From NCBI GenBank assembly GCA_964584165.1, contig CAZOYW010000012.1:4066-68065 (forward strand): a stretch of DNA of 64,000 nt, in the 5' to 3' direction. Every line of letters starts with the position of its first letter. The stretch's first letter is position 1. The DNA is from CAZKCI01 sp964584165 (lineage in GTDB: Bacteria; Auribacterota; Erginobacteria; Erginobacterales; CAZKCI01). Below, piece after piece: positions 23,593 through 31,955 of this stretch. Made by a program: the position numbers and the translations under genes. The notes under the pieces were generated by a model. That model saw nothing but the letters and a program-made list of their open reading frames with translations, ran no database searches and was not told where the DNA came from.

Positions 23593-26500
23593 AAGCTTTT
23601 CTTTTTAAGTGGGACTCGAAGATGGAGTAGAGCGTCGGGACGAAGAGCATGGTGATCAGGGTGGAGACGGTGAGCCCGCTGATCATGGTGACCCCCAGCG
23701 GCTGCCAGGTCTCCGACCCCTGGCCGCTGGAGAGGGCCAGGGGGAGGAGGCCGGCCAGGGTGGTGATCGTGGTCATCAGCACCGGCCGGAGGCGCTCCTT
23801 CCCGCCCACGGTCACCGCCTCCCGCATGGAGAGGCCCCGGGCCCGCAGGATGTTGATGTAGCTGATCAGCACGATGGCGTTGTTGACCACCACCCCCATC
23901 AGCATGACCAGGCCCAGGAAGCTGATGATGGAGAGGGTGGTCCCGGTGAGGACGAAGCCCACGATCACGCCGACGAAGGTGAAGGGGATGGCGAACATCA
24001 CGATGAAGGGGTCGAGGAGCGACTCGAACTGGGCCGCCATCACCATGTAGACCATGGCCACGCCCAGGAGGAGGAGGAAGAGGAGGTCGCGGAAGGCCTT
24101 GCCCTGTTCCTCGGACTCGCCCCCGAAGTTGACCATGACGTTGGGGGGGAGGGTGAGCCGGGCCACCCCCGCCCGGATGTCGGAGACGACATCGCCCAAC
24201 GAGCGCTCGAAGGTGTTGCATTCCACCACGACCATTCGCTCCCGGTTCTGCCGCTCGATCTCCACCGGCCCGACCGTCTCGACGACCCGGGCCACGTTTT
24301 CGAGGGCGATCTGGCGCTGGGTGAAGGGAGAGACGACCGAGAGGGAGGTAATGTCCTCCGGGGAGGTCCGGGATCCCTCCTCGAGGCGGACGACGATGTC
24401 GTAGGTCTCACCCTTCTCCCGGTATCGCCCGGCGGTGGAGCCGTCGATGAAGGCCTCCAGGGAGTCGGCGACGGTCTTCATGTTCAGTCCCAGCGCGGCG
24501 GCCTTCTCCCGGTCCACCCCCACCCGCAGCTCGGGGCGCTTCAGTTCCCGGGTGACGGCGACGTCGACCGCCCCGGGGACCTTCTCCATGATCTGGCGGA
24601 TCTCCTCGGCCACGGCGTCGGTCTCGGCAAAGGAGTTCCCCAGGATCTCGACCTGCACCGCCTTGCCCCCGCTCCCGGTGATGATCCGGCCGATCGGGTT
24701 CCCGGTGGAGACGTTGGTCTTGAGGACGCCCGGGATCTCCTTGATCCGGTTCCGCACGTCCTGGGCGATCTCCTCGATCGGCCGTTCCCGCTCGGTCTTG
24801 GGGACGAGGCGGGCCCGCACGGAGACGACGTGGGAGCCCGAGGCGCCGCCGAAGATCGCCCCCAGTCCGCCTTCCGCCTGGCCGCTGCGGACGTTGAGGA
24901 AGCGCCGCTCCGGGACGCGCTCGACCATGATCGCCTCGATCCGCTTCGCCACCCGGTCGCTCTCCTCCATCCGGGTGCCGATCGGGAGCTGGACGGTGGC
25001 CTGGAGGTCGCCGGAGTCCTCCTCGGGGGCGAATTCGCTCCCGATCAGGGGGACGAGGAGGAGGCTCAGGAAGAAGACCGCGGCGAAGCCGATGACGACC
25101 GTCTTGCGGTGCCGCAGAGACCAGTCCAGGGCGCGGGAGTAGGCGGCCTCCCAGGAGGAGAACCAGCGCTCGAAGAGGTCGTAGAGACGATGGAAGCGTC
25201 CCGTCCGCGCGACCCGCTCTCCCCCGAGCAGCTTCGAGCAGAGCATCGGGGTGAAGGTGGCGGCGGTGAAGGCGGAGGCGATCAGGGTGACGGTGACGAT
25301 CATGGCCAACTCCGTGAACATCACCCCGACCACGCCGCTGATGAAGAGCATGGGGAGGAAGACCACCACCGTGGTGGCGGTGGAGGCCATGATCGAGAGG
25401 AACATCTCCGAGGTCCCGAAGATGGCGGCCTCGGAGGGGCGCTCGCCCCGGTCGCGGTGGCGGACGATGTTGTCCACCACCACGATGGCGTTGTCCACCA
25501 CCATCCCCACCGCGATCGTGATCGAGGAGAGGGCGATGACGTTGATCGTCCGCCCGGAGAGGAAGAGGTAGATGAAGGCGATGAGCAGCGAGAAGGGGAT
25601 GGTGAGGGCGATGATCAGGCTGGGGCGGAAGCGGCGGAGGAAGAACCAGACCACCAGGATGACCAGGACCGCCCCCACCCAGACGGTGGAGGCGAGCGAC
25701 TTGAGCGAGTTGATGATGTCGTCGGAGGAGTCGTAGATGACCGAGAGCTCGACGTCGGGGGGGAGGGCGGGGGCGAGCTCGGAGAGCTTCGCCTTCACCC
25801 GGCGCGCCACCTCGACGGTGTTGGTGCCGGTCTGCTTCTGGACCATCATCCCCATCCCGGGGCGGAGGTTGGTCCGGACGACGTCGGTCTTCTCGCGGAA
25901 GCCGTCCTCCACCCGGGCGACGTCCTTCAGGTAGATCAGCCTTCCCGCGTGGGAGCCGACGATGACCAGGTTCAGCTCGGCGGGGTCGGCGAACTCGCCC
26001 GGGACGCGGACCAGGAAGTCGCTCAAGCCCGACTTCAGGTTGCCCGCGGGCTGGGTGATGTTCTCCTTCTTCAGGACCTCGATGATGTCGAGGACGGAGA
26101 GCCCGTAGCCCTGGAGCCGCGCCCGGTCGATCCAGACGTTGATCTGGCGGCGGAGGCCGCCGTTGAGCTGGACGGTCCCGACGCCGGGGAGCTGGCGCAG
26201 CGCGTCCCCTACCTTCTTATCGATCAAATCGTAGAGCTCGGGGTAGGAGCGCTCGGCGGTGATCCCGACGAAGAGGATGGGCATCATCGCGGTGTTGAAC
26301 TTGAAGATGAAGGGGGCCTCCATCTCGTCGGGGATGTCGGGGAGGTAGCGCTTGGCCAGCTCGATCCGGTCCCGGATGTCGTTGGAGGCCTCGTCCAGGT
26401 TGGTCCCCCAGATGAACTTGAGGGTCAGGACGGAGACCCCCTCGCGGGAGCGGGAGGTGATCTTGTCGATCCCCGGGGTGGTGGCGAGCTGGTTCTCCAG

Positions 26501-26698
26501 GGGCTCGGTCACCTTGATCTCCACGTCCTCGGGGCTGGCCCCGGGGTAGGTGGAGACGACCGAGATCGCCGGGGGCTCGATCTCCGGCATCATGTCGATC
26601 CCCAGGCGGGAGAGGGAGTAGAGGGCGATGATGATGATCGCGGAGAAGATCATCAGGTTGGTGATCGGTTTGCGGACGCCGAAGACGGGGAGGTTCAT
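23591..26698 (-). CDS. RND efflux permease, HAE1/AcrB-like
   Basis: 1035 residues, normal length for the family. MNLPVFGVRKPITNLMIFSA starts the first membrane helix. Family blocks include PAISVVSTYPGASPEDVE, SVIYDSSDDIINSLKS, VVDNAIVVVDNI in helix 4 (the proton-relay Asp pair VGMVVDNA) and the second repeat around QLPIGTRMEESDRVAKRIE and LMGVVVNNAIVLISYINILR. Exports drugs, lipids or metabolites together with the TolC and adaptor proteins encoded upstream. Preceded by a perfect 11-bp hairpin containing the ribosome binding site. A divalent-cation HME type is unlikely from the motifs. Confidence 0.95.
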   Translation of the reverse strand: MNLPVFGVRKPITNLMIFSAIIIIALYSLSRLGIDMMPEIEPPAISVVSTYPGASPEDVEIKVTEPLENQLATTPGIDKITSRSREGVSVLTLKFIWGTNLDEASNDIRDRIELAKRYLPDIPDEMEAPFIFKFNTAMMPILFVGITAERSYPELYDLIDKKVGDALRQLPGVGTVQLNGGLRRQINVWIDRARLQGYGLSVLDIIEVLKKENITQPAGNLKSGLSDFLVRVPGEFADPAELNLVIVGSHAGRLIYLKDVARVEDGFREKTDVVRTNLRPGMGMMVQKQTGTNTVEVARRVKAKLSELAPALPPDVELSVIYDSSDDIINSLKSLASTVWVGAVLVILVVWFFLRRFRPSLIIALTIPFSLLIAFIYLFLSGRTINVIALSSITIAVGMVVDNAIVVVDNIVRHRDRGERPSEAAIFGTSEMFLSIMASTATTVVVFLPMLFISGVVGVMFTELAMIVTVTLIASAFTAATFTPMLCSKLLGGERVARTGRFHRLYDLFERWFSSWEAAYSRALDWSLRHRKTVVIGFAAVFFLSLLLVPLIGSEFAPEEDSGDLQATVQLPIGTRMEESDRVAKRIEAIMVERVPERRFLNVRSGQAEGGLGAIFGGASGSHVVSVRARLVPKTERERPIEEIAQDVRNRIKEIPGVLKTNVSTGNPIGRIITGSGGKAVQVEILGNSFAETDAVAEEIRQIMEKVPGAVDVAVTRELKRPELRVGVDREKAAALGLNMKTVADSLEAFIDGSTAGRYREKGETYDIVVRLEEGSRTSPEDITSLSVVSPFTQRQIALENVARVVETVGPVEIERQNRERMVVVECNTFERSLGDVVSDIRAGVARLTLPPNVMVNFGGESEEQGKAFRDLLFLLLLGVAMVYMVMAAQFESLLDPFIVMFAIPFTFVGVIVGFVLTGTTLSIISFLGLVMLMGVVVNNAIVLISYINILRARGLSMREAVTVGGKERLRPVLMTTITTLAGLLPLALSSGQGSETWQPLGVTMISGLTVSTLITMLFVPTLYSIFESHLKRKA

Positions 26699-26723
26699 AA
26701 AATATTTCCTTCGGAAATATTTT
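26699..26723 (-). promoter_or_regulatory. Perfect 11-bp hairpin enclosing the RND ribosome binding site
   Basis: On the minus strand AAAATATTTCC, loop GAA, GGAAATATTTT, then ATG with no gap. The GAAGGA ribosome binding site forms the loop and first stem bases. Confidence 0.75.
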
Positions 26724-26743
26724 AAATTGTTCCGAATTGGAAG

Positions 26744-26880
26744 GATTTATCCGGGGAGGCTGATCCTCCCGGAGACAAAGTTTTGTGCATTACGCTTCTC
26801 GTCCCAGTCCCGAGCTTGAGCGAGGGACGGTCGTCCCTCGTCCCAGTCTTTGGCCCGGAAGCTTCCGGGCCAAAGACGAT
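26744..26880. repeat. Cluster of palindromes between RND and adaptor genes
   Basis: Includes TCCGGGGAGG/CCTCCCGGA (about 26748-26771), CGAGGGACG/CGTCCCTCG (about 26820-26840) and a perfect 30-base palindrome at about 26849-26878 whose half is TCTTTGGCCCGGAAG. The last resembles the GGCTCTTGGCCCGAAAG arms at 5755 and 6027. Confidence 0.7.
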
Positions 26881-26890
26881 CGTCCTTCGT

Positions 26891-27919
26891 TCATTTCTCC
26901 GCCCCCGGCCCCGCCGCGGCGGAGTTTTTATCGGTCCGGACGCGGTCCCCGTCCTTCAGCCGCTGCTGCCCCATCACGATCACCGTCTCGGCGCCCTGCA
27001 AGCCCTCCACGACCTGGACCCGCGCTCCCTGCTTGAAGCCGGGGACGATCCGGCGCAGGCGGGCCGTTTCGCCTTCCACCAGGAAGACCACCGCGTCCGG
27101 CGCCCTTCCGACGATCGCCTCCTGGGAGACGGTCGGGACCTGGGGGAAGGTCCGGGCCACGATCTTCACCCGGGCGAACATCCCCGGCTTCAGGCGGTGG
27201 TCCGCGTTGGGGATGGTGATCTCGGCCGGGGCGGTCCGGGTCTCGACGTCGAGGACCGGGCTGACCTGGGTGACCGTGCCGGGGAAGGATTCCCCGGGAT
27301 AGGCGTCGACTCCGATCGAGCATTTCAGACCGGGGGAGAGGAGGGGGAGGTATTTCTCCGGGACGTCCAGGCGGACCTCGGCCTCGTCCAGGTCGACCAC
27401 GGTGGCCACCGTGGTCTGGGGGGTGACGGCGGTCCCCAGGTCCACCGGGATGCGGCCGATCACGCCGGAGAGGGAGGACTCCACCGGAGCGGTCTCGAAG
27501 GTGAAGCCGACCTCGTCGCGGTCGATCAGGGCGATCGTCTCGCCCTTGGCGACCCGGTCGCCCTCGTTCTTGAGCTTCTGCACGATCTTCCCGGTCACCC
27601 GGGGATAGATCTCGGCCTCGTCCCGGGCCCGGATCGTGCCGACGTAGTCGATCGTTTCGGCCAGGTCCTCCCGCGCCACCGTCTCGGTGCGCACCGTGAG
27701 AACGTCCTGGACCGTCTTCCCGGCTTTCCGGCCGCAGCCGGCGGCGAAGAGGATCAGGAGGATGGAGAGCGTTTTGGCCATCCAGGCGCAGAGGGCCCAG
27801 GAGAGGCGGCGATGCCTTCCCGGGGGAGCGGCGTTCCCGCAGCGATCTCCGGGGATCAACGAATCGGGCCGGGGACGGCCCTCCCACAGAGGGCCGGGGG
27901 AAGATGCGATTTTTCTCAC
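26891..27919 (-). CDS. RND efflux periplasmic adaptor (membrane fusion protein)
   Basis: Links the RND permease to TolC. Core: a lipoprotein-type signal MAKTLSILLILFAAGC, then VRTETVAREDLAETIDYVGT, DEAEIYPRVTGKIVQKLKNE (lipoyl half), IALIDRDEVGFTFETAPVES, a beta-barrel domain (RLDVPEKYLPLLSPGLKCSI) and VFLVEGETARLRRIVPGFKQ. Unusually short for the family, with almost no coiled-coil hairpin. GTG 27919 has a strong GAGGAG site lying over the tolC stop and would give 342 residues, but the first 46 are partly repeat-derived; the alternative ATG 27781 gives a normal lipoprotein of 296 residues but has no ribosome binding site. Confidence 0.88.
   Translation of the reverse strand: MRKIASSPGPLWEGRPRPDSLIPGDRCGNAAPPGRHRRLSWALCAWMAKTLSILLILFAAGCGRKAGKTVQDVLTVRTETVAREDLAETIDYVGTIRARDEAEIYPRVTGKIVQKLKNEGDRVAKGETIALIDRDEVGFTFETAPVESSLSGVIGRIPVDLGTAVTPQTTVATVVDLDEAEVRLDVPEKYLPLLSPGLKCSIGVDAYPGESFPGTVTQVSPVLDVETRTAPAEITIPNADHRLKPGMFARVKIVARTFPQVPTVSQEAIVGRAPDAVVFLVEGETARLRRIVPGFKQGARVQVVEGLQGAETVIVMGQQRLKDGDRVRTDKNSAAAGPGAEK
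27821..27888 (-). repeat. Dispersed palindromic element (TGTGGGAG...CGTC family), copy 1
   Basis: Minus-strand TGTGGGAGGGCCGTCCCC ... GGGAACGCCGCTCCC arms. Same family as 30179-30243. Lies in the 5' codons of the adaptor gene without breaking the frame. Confidence 0.75.
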
Positions 27920-27922
27920 GTT

Positions 27923-29506
27923 TTACTCCTCGATTTGGACGTAGTTCTTGGTCAGGGTCAGGCCCTGGGAGCGGTCGAAGGTGATCTGGGCGAGCGAGTA
28001 GTCGAGCCGGGCTCGCAGGTAGTCGAGCTCGGCCTCGGTGAGCCGGTCCTGGTAGTCCAGCATGTCGTGCGTGGACACCTGCCCGGCGGCGTAGCGCTCC
28101 CGCTGCGCCTCGTAATTCTCGCTCTCCTTCGCCTGGACGGATGCCGCCGCCTCGACCTGCCGCCGCTGGGTGTCGACCGCTCGGGCGCGGTTGCGCACCT
28201 CGAGGACGATCGTCTGCTCCAGCCGCCGCAGGTTGAGAAGGGCCTGCGCCTTCTCCTGCTCCTTCTGGCGGAGGTTGGCCCGGTCGCCGCCCCCCCAGGG
28301 GACGCGAAGGGCGACGCCGGCGGACCAGTCGCGCCGGTCGCCCTCGAGGTTCTGGAAGGCCTCCTGCCAGTCCTCGCCCAGTCCGTTCAGGGCGTAGGCG
28401 CCGAAGAGATCGACCACGGGGAGGACGGCGTTCTTCGCCGTCGTGATCCGGATGTCGTAGTTCTCCAGTCCGATCAGGGCGGCCCGGTAGTCCGGGCGCC
28501 AGGAGAAGGCGTTGACCAAGGCCTCCCCGAGCTTGGCGGTCTGGACGGCGAAGCGGGGCTTCTCGATCGGCTCGATCCGCGCGTTCCAGAGGACGGGGTC
28601 GTCCACCAGGTTGGTGACGTACTTGAGCTCGTCCTCGGCCGTCTTCATCGCCGCCTCGGAGGAGATCAGGGCTTTTTCGCGCTGGGCAACGGCCGCCTCG
28701 TTCTCCAGGAGATCGACGGAGCTCACGATCCCCTTGGCATAGCGGGCCGAGTCGGCCGATAAGAGGTCGCGGGCCCGGTTCAGGGAGAGCTCGTCCAGGG
28801 CGTAGCGGTCGAGGCTGAAGATGTAGGCGTAATAGGCGGCCAGGGTCTTGGTCACCACGTCCATCGCCGTGTTCTGGAACTCGGCCGAGGAGCGGCGGAG
28901 GTCGTTCTGGGCGATGGTGATGGCGGCCCGGTTGACCTTGGTCCCGAAGCCCTTGAGGAGGGGCTGGGTGATCGTGATCGCGGGGACGGCGGTGTAGGAG
29001 GGGTTGAAGCGAAGGCCGTCGAGGTTGGTGTCGGACCGGCCGGCGGTCAAGCCGACGGTATATCCCATCCCGGTGGTGAGCTTCCCGGAGACGTTGGCCC
29101 CGATCTCCTGCTCCCGGCCGTCCAGGACCTCGGGGAGGGAGGCGGAGACGGTGGGGGAGGAGGAGTCGGAGAGGGTGTAGCCCGCGTTGAGGGCGGGCTC
29201 GAACTCGGCCTCGGCGATCGCCACGGAGTCGGCCCGGATCAGGGGGTCGATCCGCCGGATCAAGATCTCCGAGTTCTGCTTCAGGGCGTAGGCGATGCAG
29301 TCGGAGAGGCCGATCCTCAGGACGACGTCCGACCCGGCCGAGGCGATGATGGCATCGCGGTAGCCCGCGGGGAGGGGAGGGGTGGACTCGGGGATCTGTC
29401 CCCAGGCCGCGCCCGCGCCAACGAGCCACGCCCCCCAGGCGACGATCCGGATGACCGCCGGCCGAAACCGTGAACCGTGAACCGTTGAACCCTGGAACCT
29501 TCTCAT
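27923..29506 (-). CDS. TolC-type outer-membrane efflux protein
   Basis: 527 residues. Two outer-membrane-efflux domains of long helices and short beta strands: LRIGLSDCIAYALKQNSEIL, ALNAGYTLSDSSSPTVSASL, then after the middle LVNAFSWRPDYRAALIGLEN, WSAGVALRVPWGGGDRANLR and the C-terminal LDYLRARLDYSLAQITFDRS. Signal peptide with AGAAWGQ end. ATG 29506 overlaps the tetR stop (ATGA), fixing the start; the codons for residues about 4-14 (FQGSTVHGSRF) are GTGAACC repeat words. Forms the outer-membrane channel of the pump. Confidence 0.93.
   Translation of the reverse strand: MRRFQGSTVHGSRFRPAVIRIVAWGAWLVGAGAAWGQIPESTPPLPAGYRDAIIASAGSDVVLRIGLSDCIAYALKQNSEILIRRIDPLIRADSVAIAEAEFEPALNAGYTLSDSSSPTVSASLPEVLDGREQEIGANVSGKLTTGMGYTVGLTAGRSDTNLDGLRFNPSYTAVPAITITQPLLKGFGTKVNRAAITIAQNDLRRSSAEFQNTAMDVVTKTLAAYYAYIFSLDRYALDELSLNRARDLLSADSARYAKGIVSSVDLLENEAAVAQREKALISSEAAMKTAEDELKYVTNLVDDPVLWNARIEPIEKPRFAVQTAKLGEALVNAFSWRPDYRAALIGLENYDIRITTAKNAVLPVVDLFGAYALNGLGEDWQEAFQNLEGDRRDWSAGVALRVPWGGGDRANLRQKEQEKAQALLNLRRLEQTIVLEVRNRARAVDTQRRQVEAAASVQAKESENYEAQRERYAAGQVSTHDMLDYQDRLTEAELDYLRARLDYSLAQITFDRSQGLTLTKNYVQIEE
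29463..29500. repeat. One-armed word array (GTGAACC words) inside the tolC start
   Basis: GAAACCGTGAACCGTGAACC followed by GTTGAACCCTGGAACC, read on the minus strand as codons 3-15 of the TolC-type gene. The word recurs at 35200 and 61803. Confidence 0.8.
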
Positions 29507-30087
29507 CTTTTCCCGATCCCTTCCACGAAGGTGCGCATGATCTCCCGGGGGGTGGAGGCCGGGAGCCGGCGCTCCGGCCGGACCCGGATCAGCATCTGGG
29601 GATGGATGAGCCCCATCAGCTGGAGGCAGAGGCGGAGGGGATTCTCCCGCCGGAAGAGGCGATTGCGCATCCCCTCCTCGATGATCCCGGCGATCGCCTG
29701 GAGGTTGGGGAGGATGTGGACGCGCATGTCCATCTCGGGGGCGCAGGCGTCGGAGCGGTAGAGGGCGGTCATGATCAGGCGGACTTGATCCGGTTTCTGG
29801 CGGCCATAGTTCAGGTAGTGTTCCACCACCGCCTCCAGTTTCCCGGCCGGGGGGAGGGGGGAGGCGGCGATCCTCTCGATCCGCCGGTTGGACTCGGCGA
29901 AGGTCTCCGCGATCAGGGTCCGGTAGAGGCGCTCCTTGGAGCCGAAATAGTAGTAGAGGGTGGGCTTGGTGACCGCGCAGCTTTCGACGATCTCCCGGAC
30001 CGAGGCGGCGGAGTAGCCCCGGGCGGTGAAGGCGTGGAGGGCGGCCCGGAGAAGGCGCTCCCGGACGTTGGTTGGCGGCTTTTTCAT
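29503..30087 (-). CDS. TetR-family transcriptional regulator of the efflux operon
   Basis: 194 residues. N-terminal helix-turn-helix: RERLLRAALHAFTARGYSAA, then SVREIVESCAVTKPTLYYYFGSKERLY, the canonical TetR DNA-binding block. The C-terminal ligand-binding part is variable. First gene of the minus-strand operon; its stop overlaps the tolC start. A palindromic operator lies between its promoter -10 region and the ATG, so it most likely represses itself and the pump until a ligand binds. Confidence 0.93.
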   Translation of the reverse strand: MKKPPTNVRERLLRAALHAFTARGYSAASVREIVESCAVTKPTLYYYFGSKERLYRTLIAETFAESNRRIERIAASPLPPAGKLEAVVEHYLNYGRQKPDQVRLIMTALYRSDACAPEMDMRVHILPNLQAIAGIIEEGMRNRLFRRENPLRLCLQLMGLIHPQMLIRVRPERRLPASTPREIMRTFVEGIGKR

Positions 30088-30090
30088 TTT

Positions 30091-30131
30091 ACTTACCGGT
30101 AGGTATATACCGGGCCGGGCCTCCTGTCAAG
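30091..30131 (-). promoter_or_regulatory. Promoter and TetR-type operator of the efflux operon
   Basis: On the minus strand TTGACA (30126-30131), 16-base spacer, TATATA (30104-30109), then the near-palindrome ACCTACCGGTAAGT (30091-30104) and the tetR ATG at 30087. The palindrome centred on ACCGGT overlapping the -10 region is a typical TetR-repressor arrangement. Confidence 0.7.
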
Positions 30132-30178
30132 GGGAAAAATTCTAGCGGGCGATTGCCCGCTCGAGTCGTTGGTTTTTT

Positions 30179-30243
30179 GTGGGAGGGGCGTCTCGCCCCG
30201 ATCCAGTTTGGCCTGGATCGCGGCGGGGACGCCGCTCCCACAG
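30179..30243 (+). repeat. Dispersed palindromic element (TGTGGGAG...CGTC family), copy 2
   Basis: TGTGGGAGGGGCGTC (30179-30193) facing GACGCCGCTCCCACA (to 30243), with an inner GATCCAG/CTGGATC stem. After it GGCCTGGATCGCGACG repeats part of the inside. Lies in the 262-base gap between divergent tetR and tgt; the rest of that gap shows nothing clear. Confidence 0.78.
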
Positions 30244-30349
30244 GCTGGCCTGGATCGCGACGCTGGTGAATCGGGATAAGAGTCGAGAGTTGTGAATAAG
30301 CCGGGGTTTCCCTTGTTTTCCCTGGGGCGAGCGGCTATCGTTCCCGCCC

Positions 30350-31480
30350 ATGGAGTTCGTCATCGAGGCCCGAGACCCCGCGACGCGGGCGCGGGCGGGG
30401 AGGCTCGTCCTCGCCCGCGGCGAGGTGGAGACTCCCTGCTTCATGCCGGTGGGGACGCAGGGGACCGTCAAGGGGATGACGCCCGAGGAGCTCCAAGGCC
30501 TGGGGGCGCAGATCATCCTCGCCAACGCCTACCACCTCTCGCTCCGCCCCGGGATCGAGGTCGTCTCCCGGGCGGGGGGACTCCACCGTTTCATGCACTG
30601 GGACCGCCCCATCCTCACCGACTCGGGGGGCTACCAGGTGATGAGCCTCGCCGACCTGAGGACCATCTCCCCGGAGGGGGTGGTCTTCCGGGACCATCTC
30701 ACCGGCGACCTCCACACCCTCACCCCCGCCCGCTCGATCGAGATCCAGAGGAAGTTAAAGAGCGACATCCTGATGGCCTTCGACGAGTGCCCGCCTTACC
30801 CCTCCGACCATGATTATGCTTGCCAGTCGCTTTCCCTCACCCTAGAATGGGCGCTTCAATCTCGCCGCAGCCACGAAGACGGCCGGGAGACCCTGTTCGG
30901 GATCGTCCAGGGCGGCCTCTTCCCGGACCTGCGGCGAAAAAGCGTGGAGGGGCTGGAGAAGATCGGCTTTCAGGGCTACGGGATCGGCGGGCTTTCGGTG
31001 GGGGAGCCCAAGGAGCTGATGTACGAGATGGCGGACTTCTCTGCCGCCTGCCTCCCCGAGGGGAAGCCCCGCTACCTGATGGGCTCGGGGACCCCCGAGG
31101 ACCTGGTCGTCCAGATCGCCTTCGGGGCGGACATGTTCGACTGCGTCCTGCCCACCCGCTACGGGCGGAACGGCTCGGTCTTCACCCCCGACGGGAAGCT
31201 GACGCTCAAAAACGCGAGGCACAAGGACGAGCACGTCCCGATCGACGAGAACTGCGCCTGCTACGCCTGCCGGAACTTCACCCGGGCCTACCTCCGCCAC
31301 CTCTACCACGCGGGCGAGATCCTGGGGTTAAGGCTGGGGACGACGCACAACCTTCATTATTACTTCCGCCTGATGGCGGACGCCCGTTCGGCGATCCGGG
31401 AGGGGAGGTTCGCGCGGTTCCAGAAGGCCTTCCTGGAGCGCTACCGGGCGGGGGAAGAAGACCAAGGAGTACTGGAGTGA
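30350..31480 (+). CDS. tgt: Queuine/preQ1 tRNA-guanine transglycosylase
   Basis: Exchanges guanine 34 of GUN-anticodon tRNAs for preQ1. 376 residues. CFMPVGTQGTVKGMTPEELQ, the catalytic Asp in LTDSGGYQVMSL, FGIVQGGLFPDLRRKS, GIGGLSVGEPKELM and the second Asp in MFDCVLPTRYGRNG. Zinc ligands are in CACYACRNFTRAYLRHLYH. First step of the queuosine branch completed by queA and queH at 3975-5680. Followed by yajC and secDF, a widely conserved order. Confidence 0.97.
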   Translation: MEFVIEARDPATRARAGRLVLARGEVETPCFMPVGTQGTVKGMTPEELQGLGAQIILANAYHLSLRPGIEVVSRAGGLHRFMHWDRPILTDSGGYQVMSLADLRTISPEGVVFRDHLTGDLHTLTPARSIEIQRKLKSDILMAFDECPPYPSDHDYACQSLSLTLEWALQSRRSHEDGRETLFGIVQGGLFPDLRRKSVEGLEKIGFQGYGIGGLSVGEPKELMYEMADFSAACLPEGKPRYLMGSGTPEDLVVQIAFGADMFDCVLPTRYGRNGSVFTPDGKLTLKNARHKDEHVPIDENCACYACRNFTRAYLRHLYHAGEILGLRLGTTHNLHYYFRLMADARSAIREGRFARFQKAFLERYRAGEEDQGVLE

Positions 31481-31548
31481 TGGAGAATTGGAGCAATGGG
31501 TTTACCCCATCGCTCCATTACTCCACTACTCCATCACTCCTCGATTAT
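31478..31548. repeat. Inverted word array (TGGAGTGATGGAG words)
   Basis: ACTGGAGTGATGGAGAATTG on the left, CGCTCCATTACTCCACTACT on the right, turn GGTTTACC. Begins in the tgt stop codon. Confidence 0.85.
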
Positions 31549-31569
31549 TAACGACTAAAGGAGGATGGG

Positions 31570-31935
31570 ATGGACCAATACATACCGATCGCGATGGCGC
31601 CGCCCCCCGGCGCGGCCAAGGAGGGGGCCGCCCCCAAGCAGGGGATCGAGGGCTTCATCTCCAACCCCATGCTCATGCTCGTTCTCCTGGGGGCCGTCTT
31701 CTACTTCCTCCTCATCCGCCCCCAGCAGCAGAAGCAGAAGGAGCAGAAGAAGCTGGTCTCCGAGCTGCAGAAGGGGGACGAGGTGGTCACCGCCGGGGGC
31801 ATCCACGGCGTGATCAGCAACGTCAAGGATTCCACGATCATGGTCAAGGTGGCGGAGAACGTGAAGATCGAGATTGAGCGGACGTCGGTCACCAAGGTGG
31901 CGAAGAAGGCGTCCGGAGAAAACGGGAAGGACTAG
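31570..31935 (+). CDS. yajC: Preprotein translocase subunit YajC
   Basis: 121 residues. One membrane helix near residues 37-56 (PMLMLVLLGAVFYFLLIRPQ) followed by QQQKQKEQKKLVSELQKGDE and VVTAGGIHGVISNVKDSTIM, the standard YajC pattern. It binds SecDF and the Sec channel in the inner membrane. AAAGGAGG 7 bases upstream is a strong ribosome binding site. Upstream of secDF by 20 bases, so co-transcribed. Confidence 0.94.
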   Translation: MDQYIPIAMAPPPGAAKEGAAPKQGIEGFISNPMLMLVLLGAVFYFLLIRPQQQKQKEQKKLVSELQKGDEVVTAGGIHGVISNVKDSTIMVKVAENVKIEIERTSVTKVAKKASGENGKD

Positions 31936-31955
31936 CGCGGAGCCGAGCGTTCGTT

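Noticed and set aside
23609..26725. 1038-codon open frame on the plus strand
   Set aside because: Exact antisense shadow of the RND permease, with Asp/Gly/His-rich composition.
26783..28762. 659-codon plus-strand frame
   Set aside because: Antisense to the adaptor and TolC-type genes; no domain recognisable.
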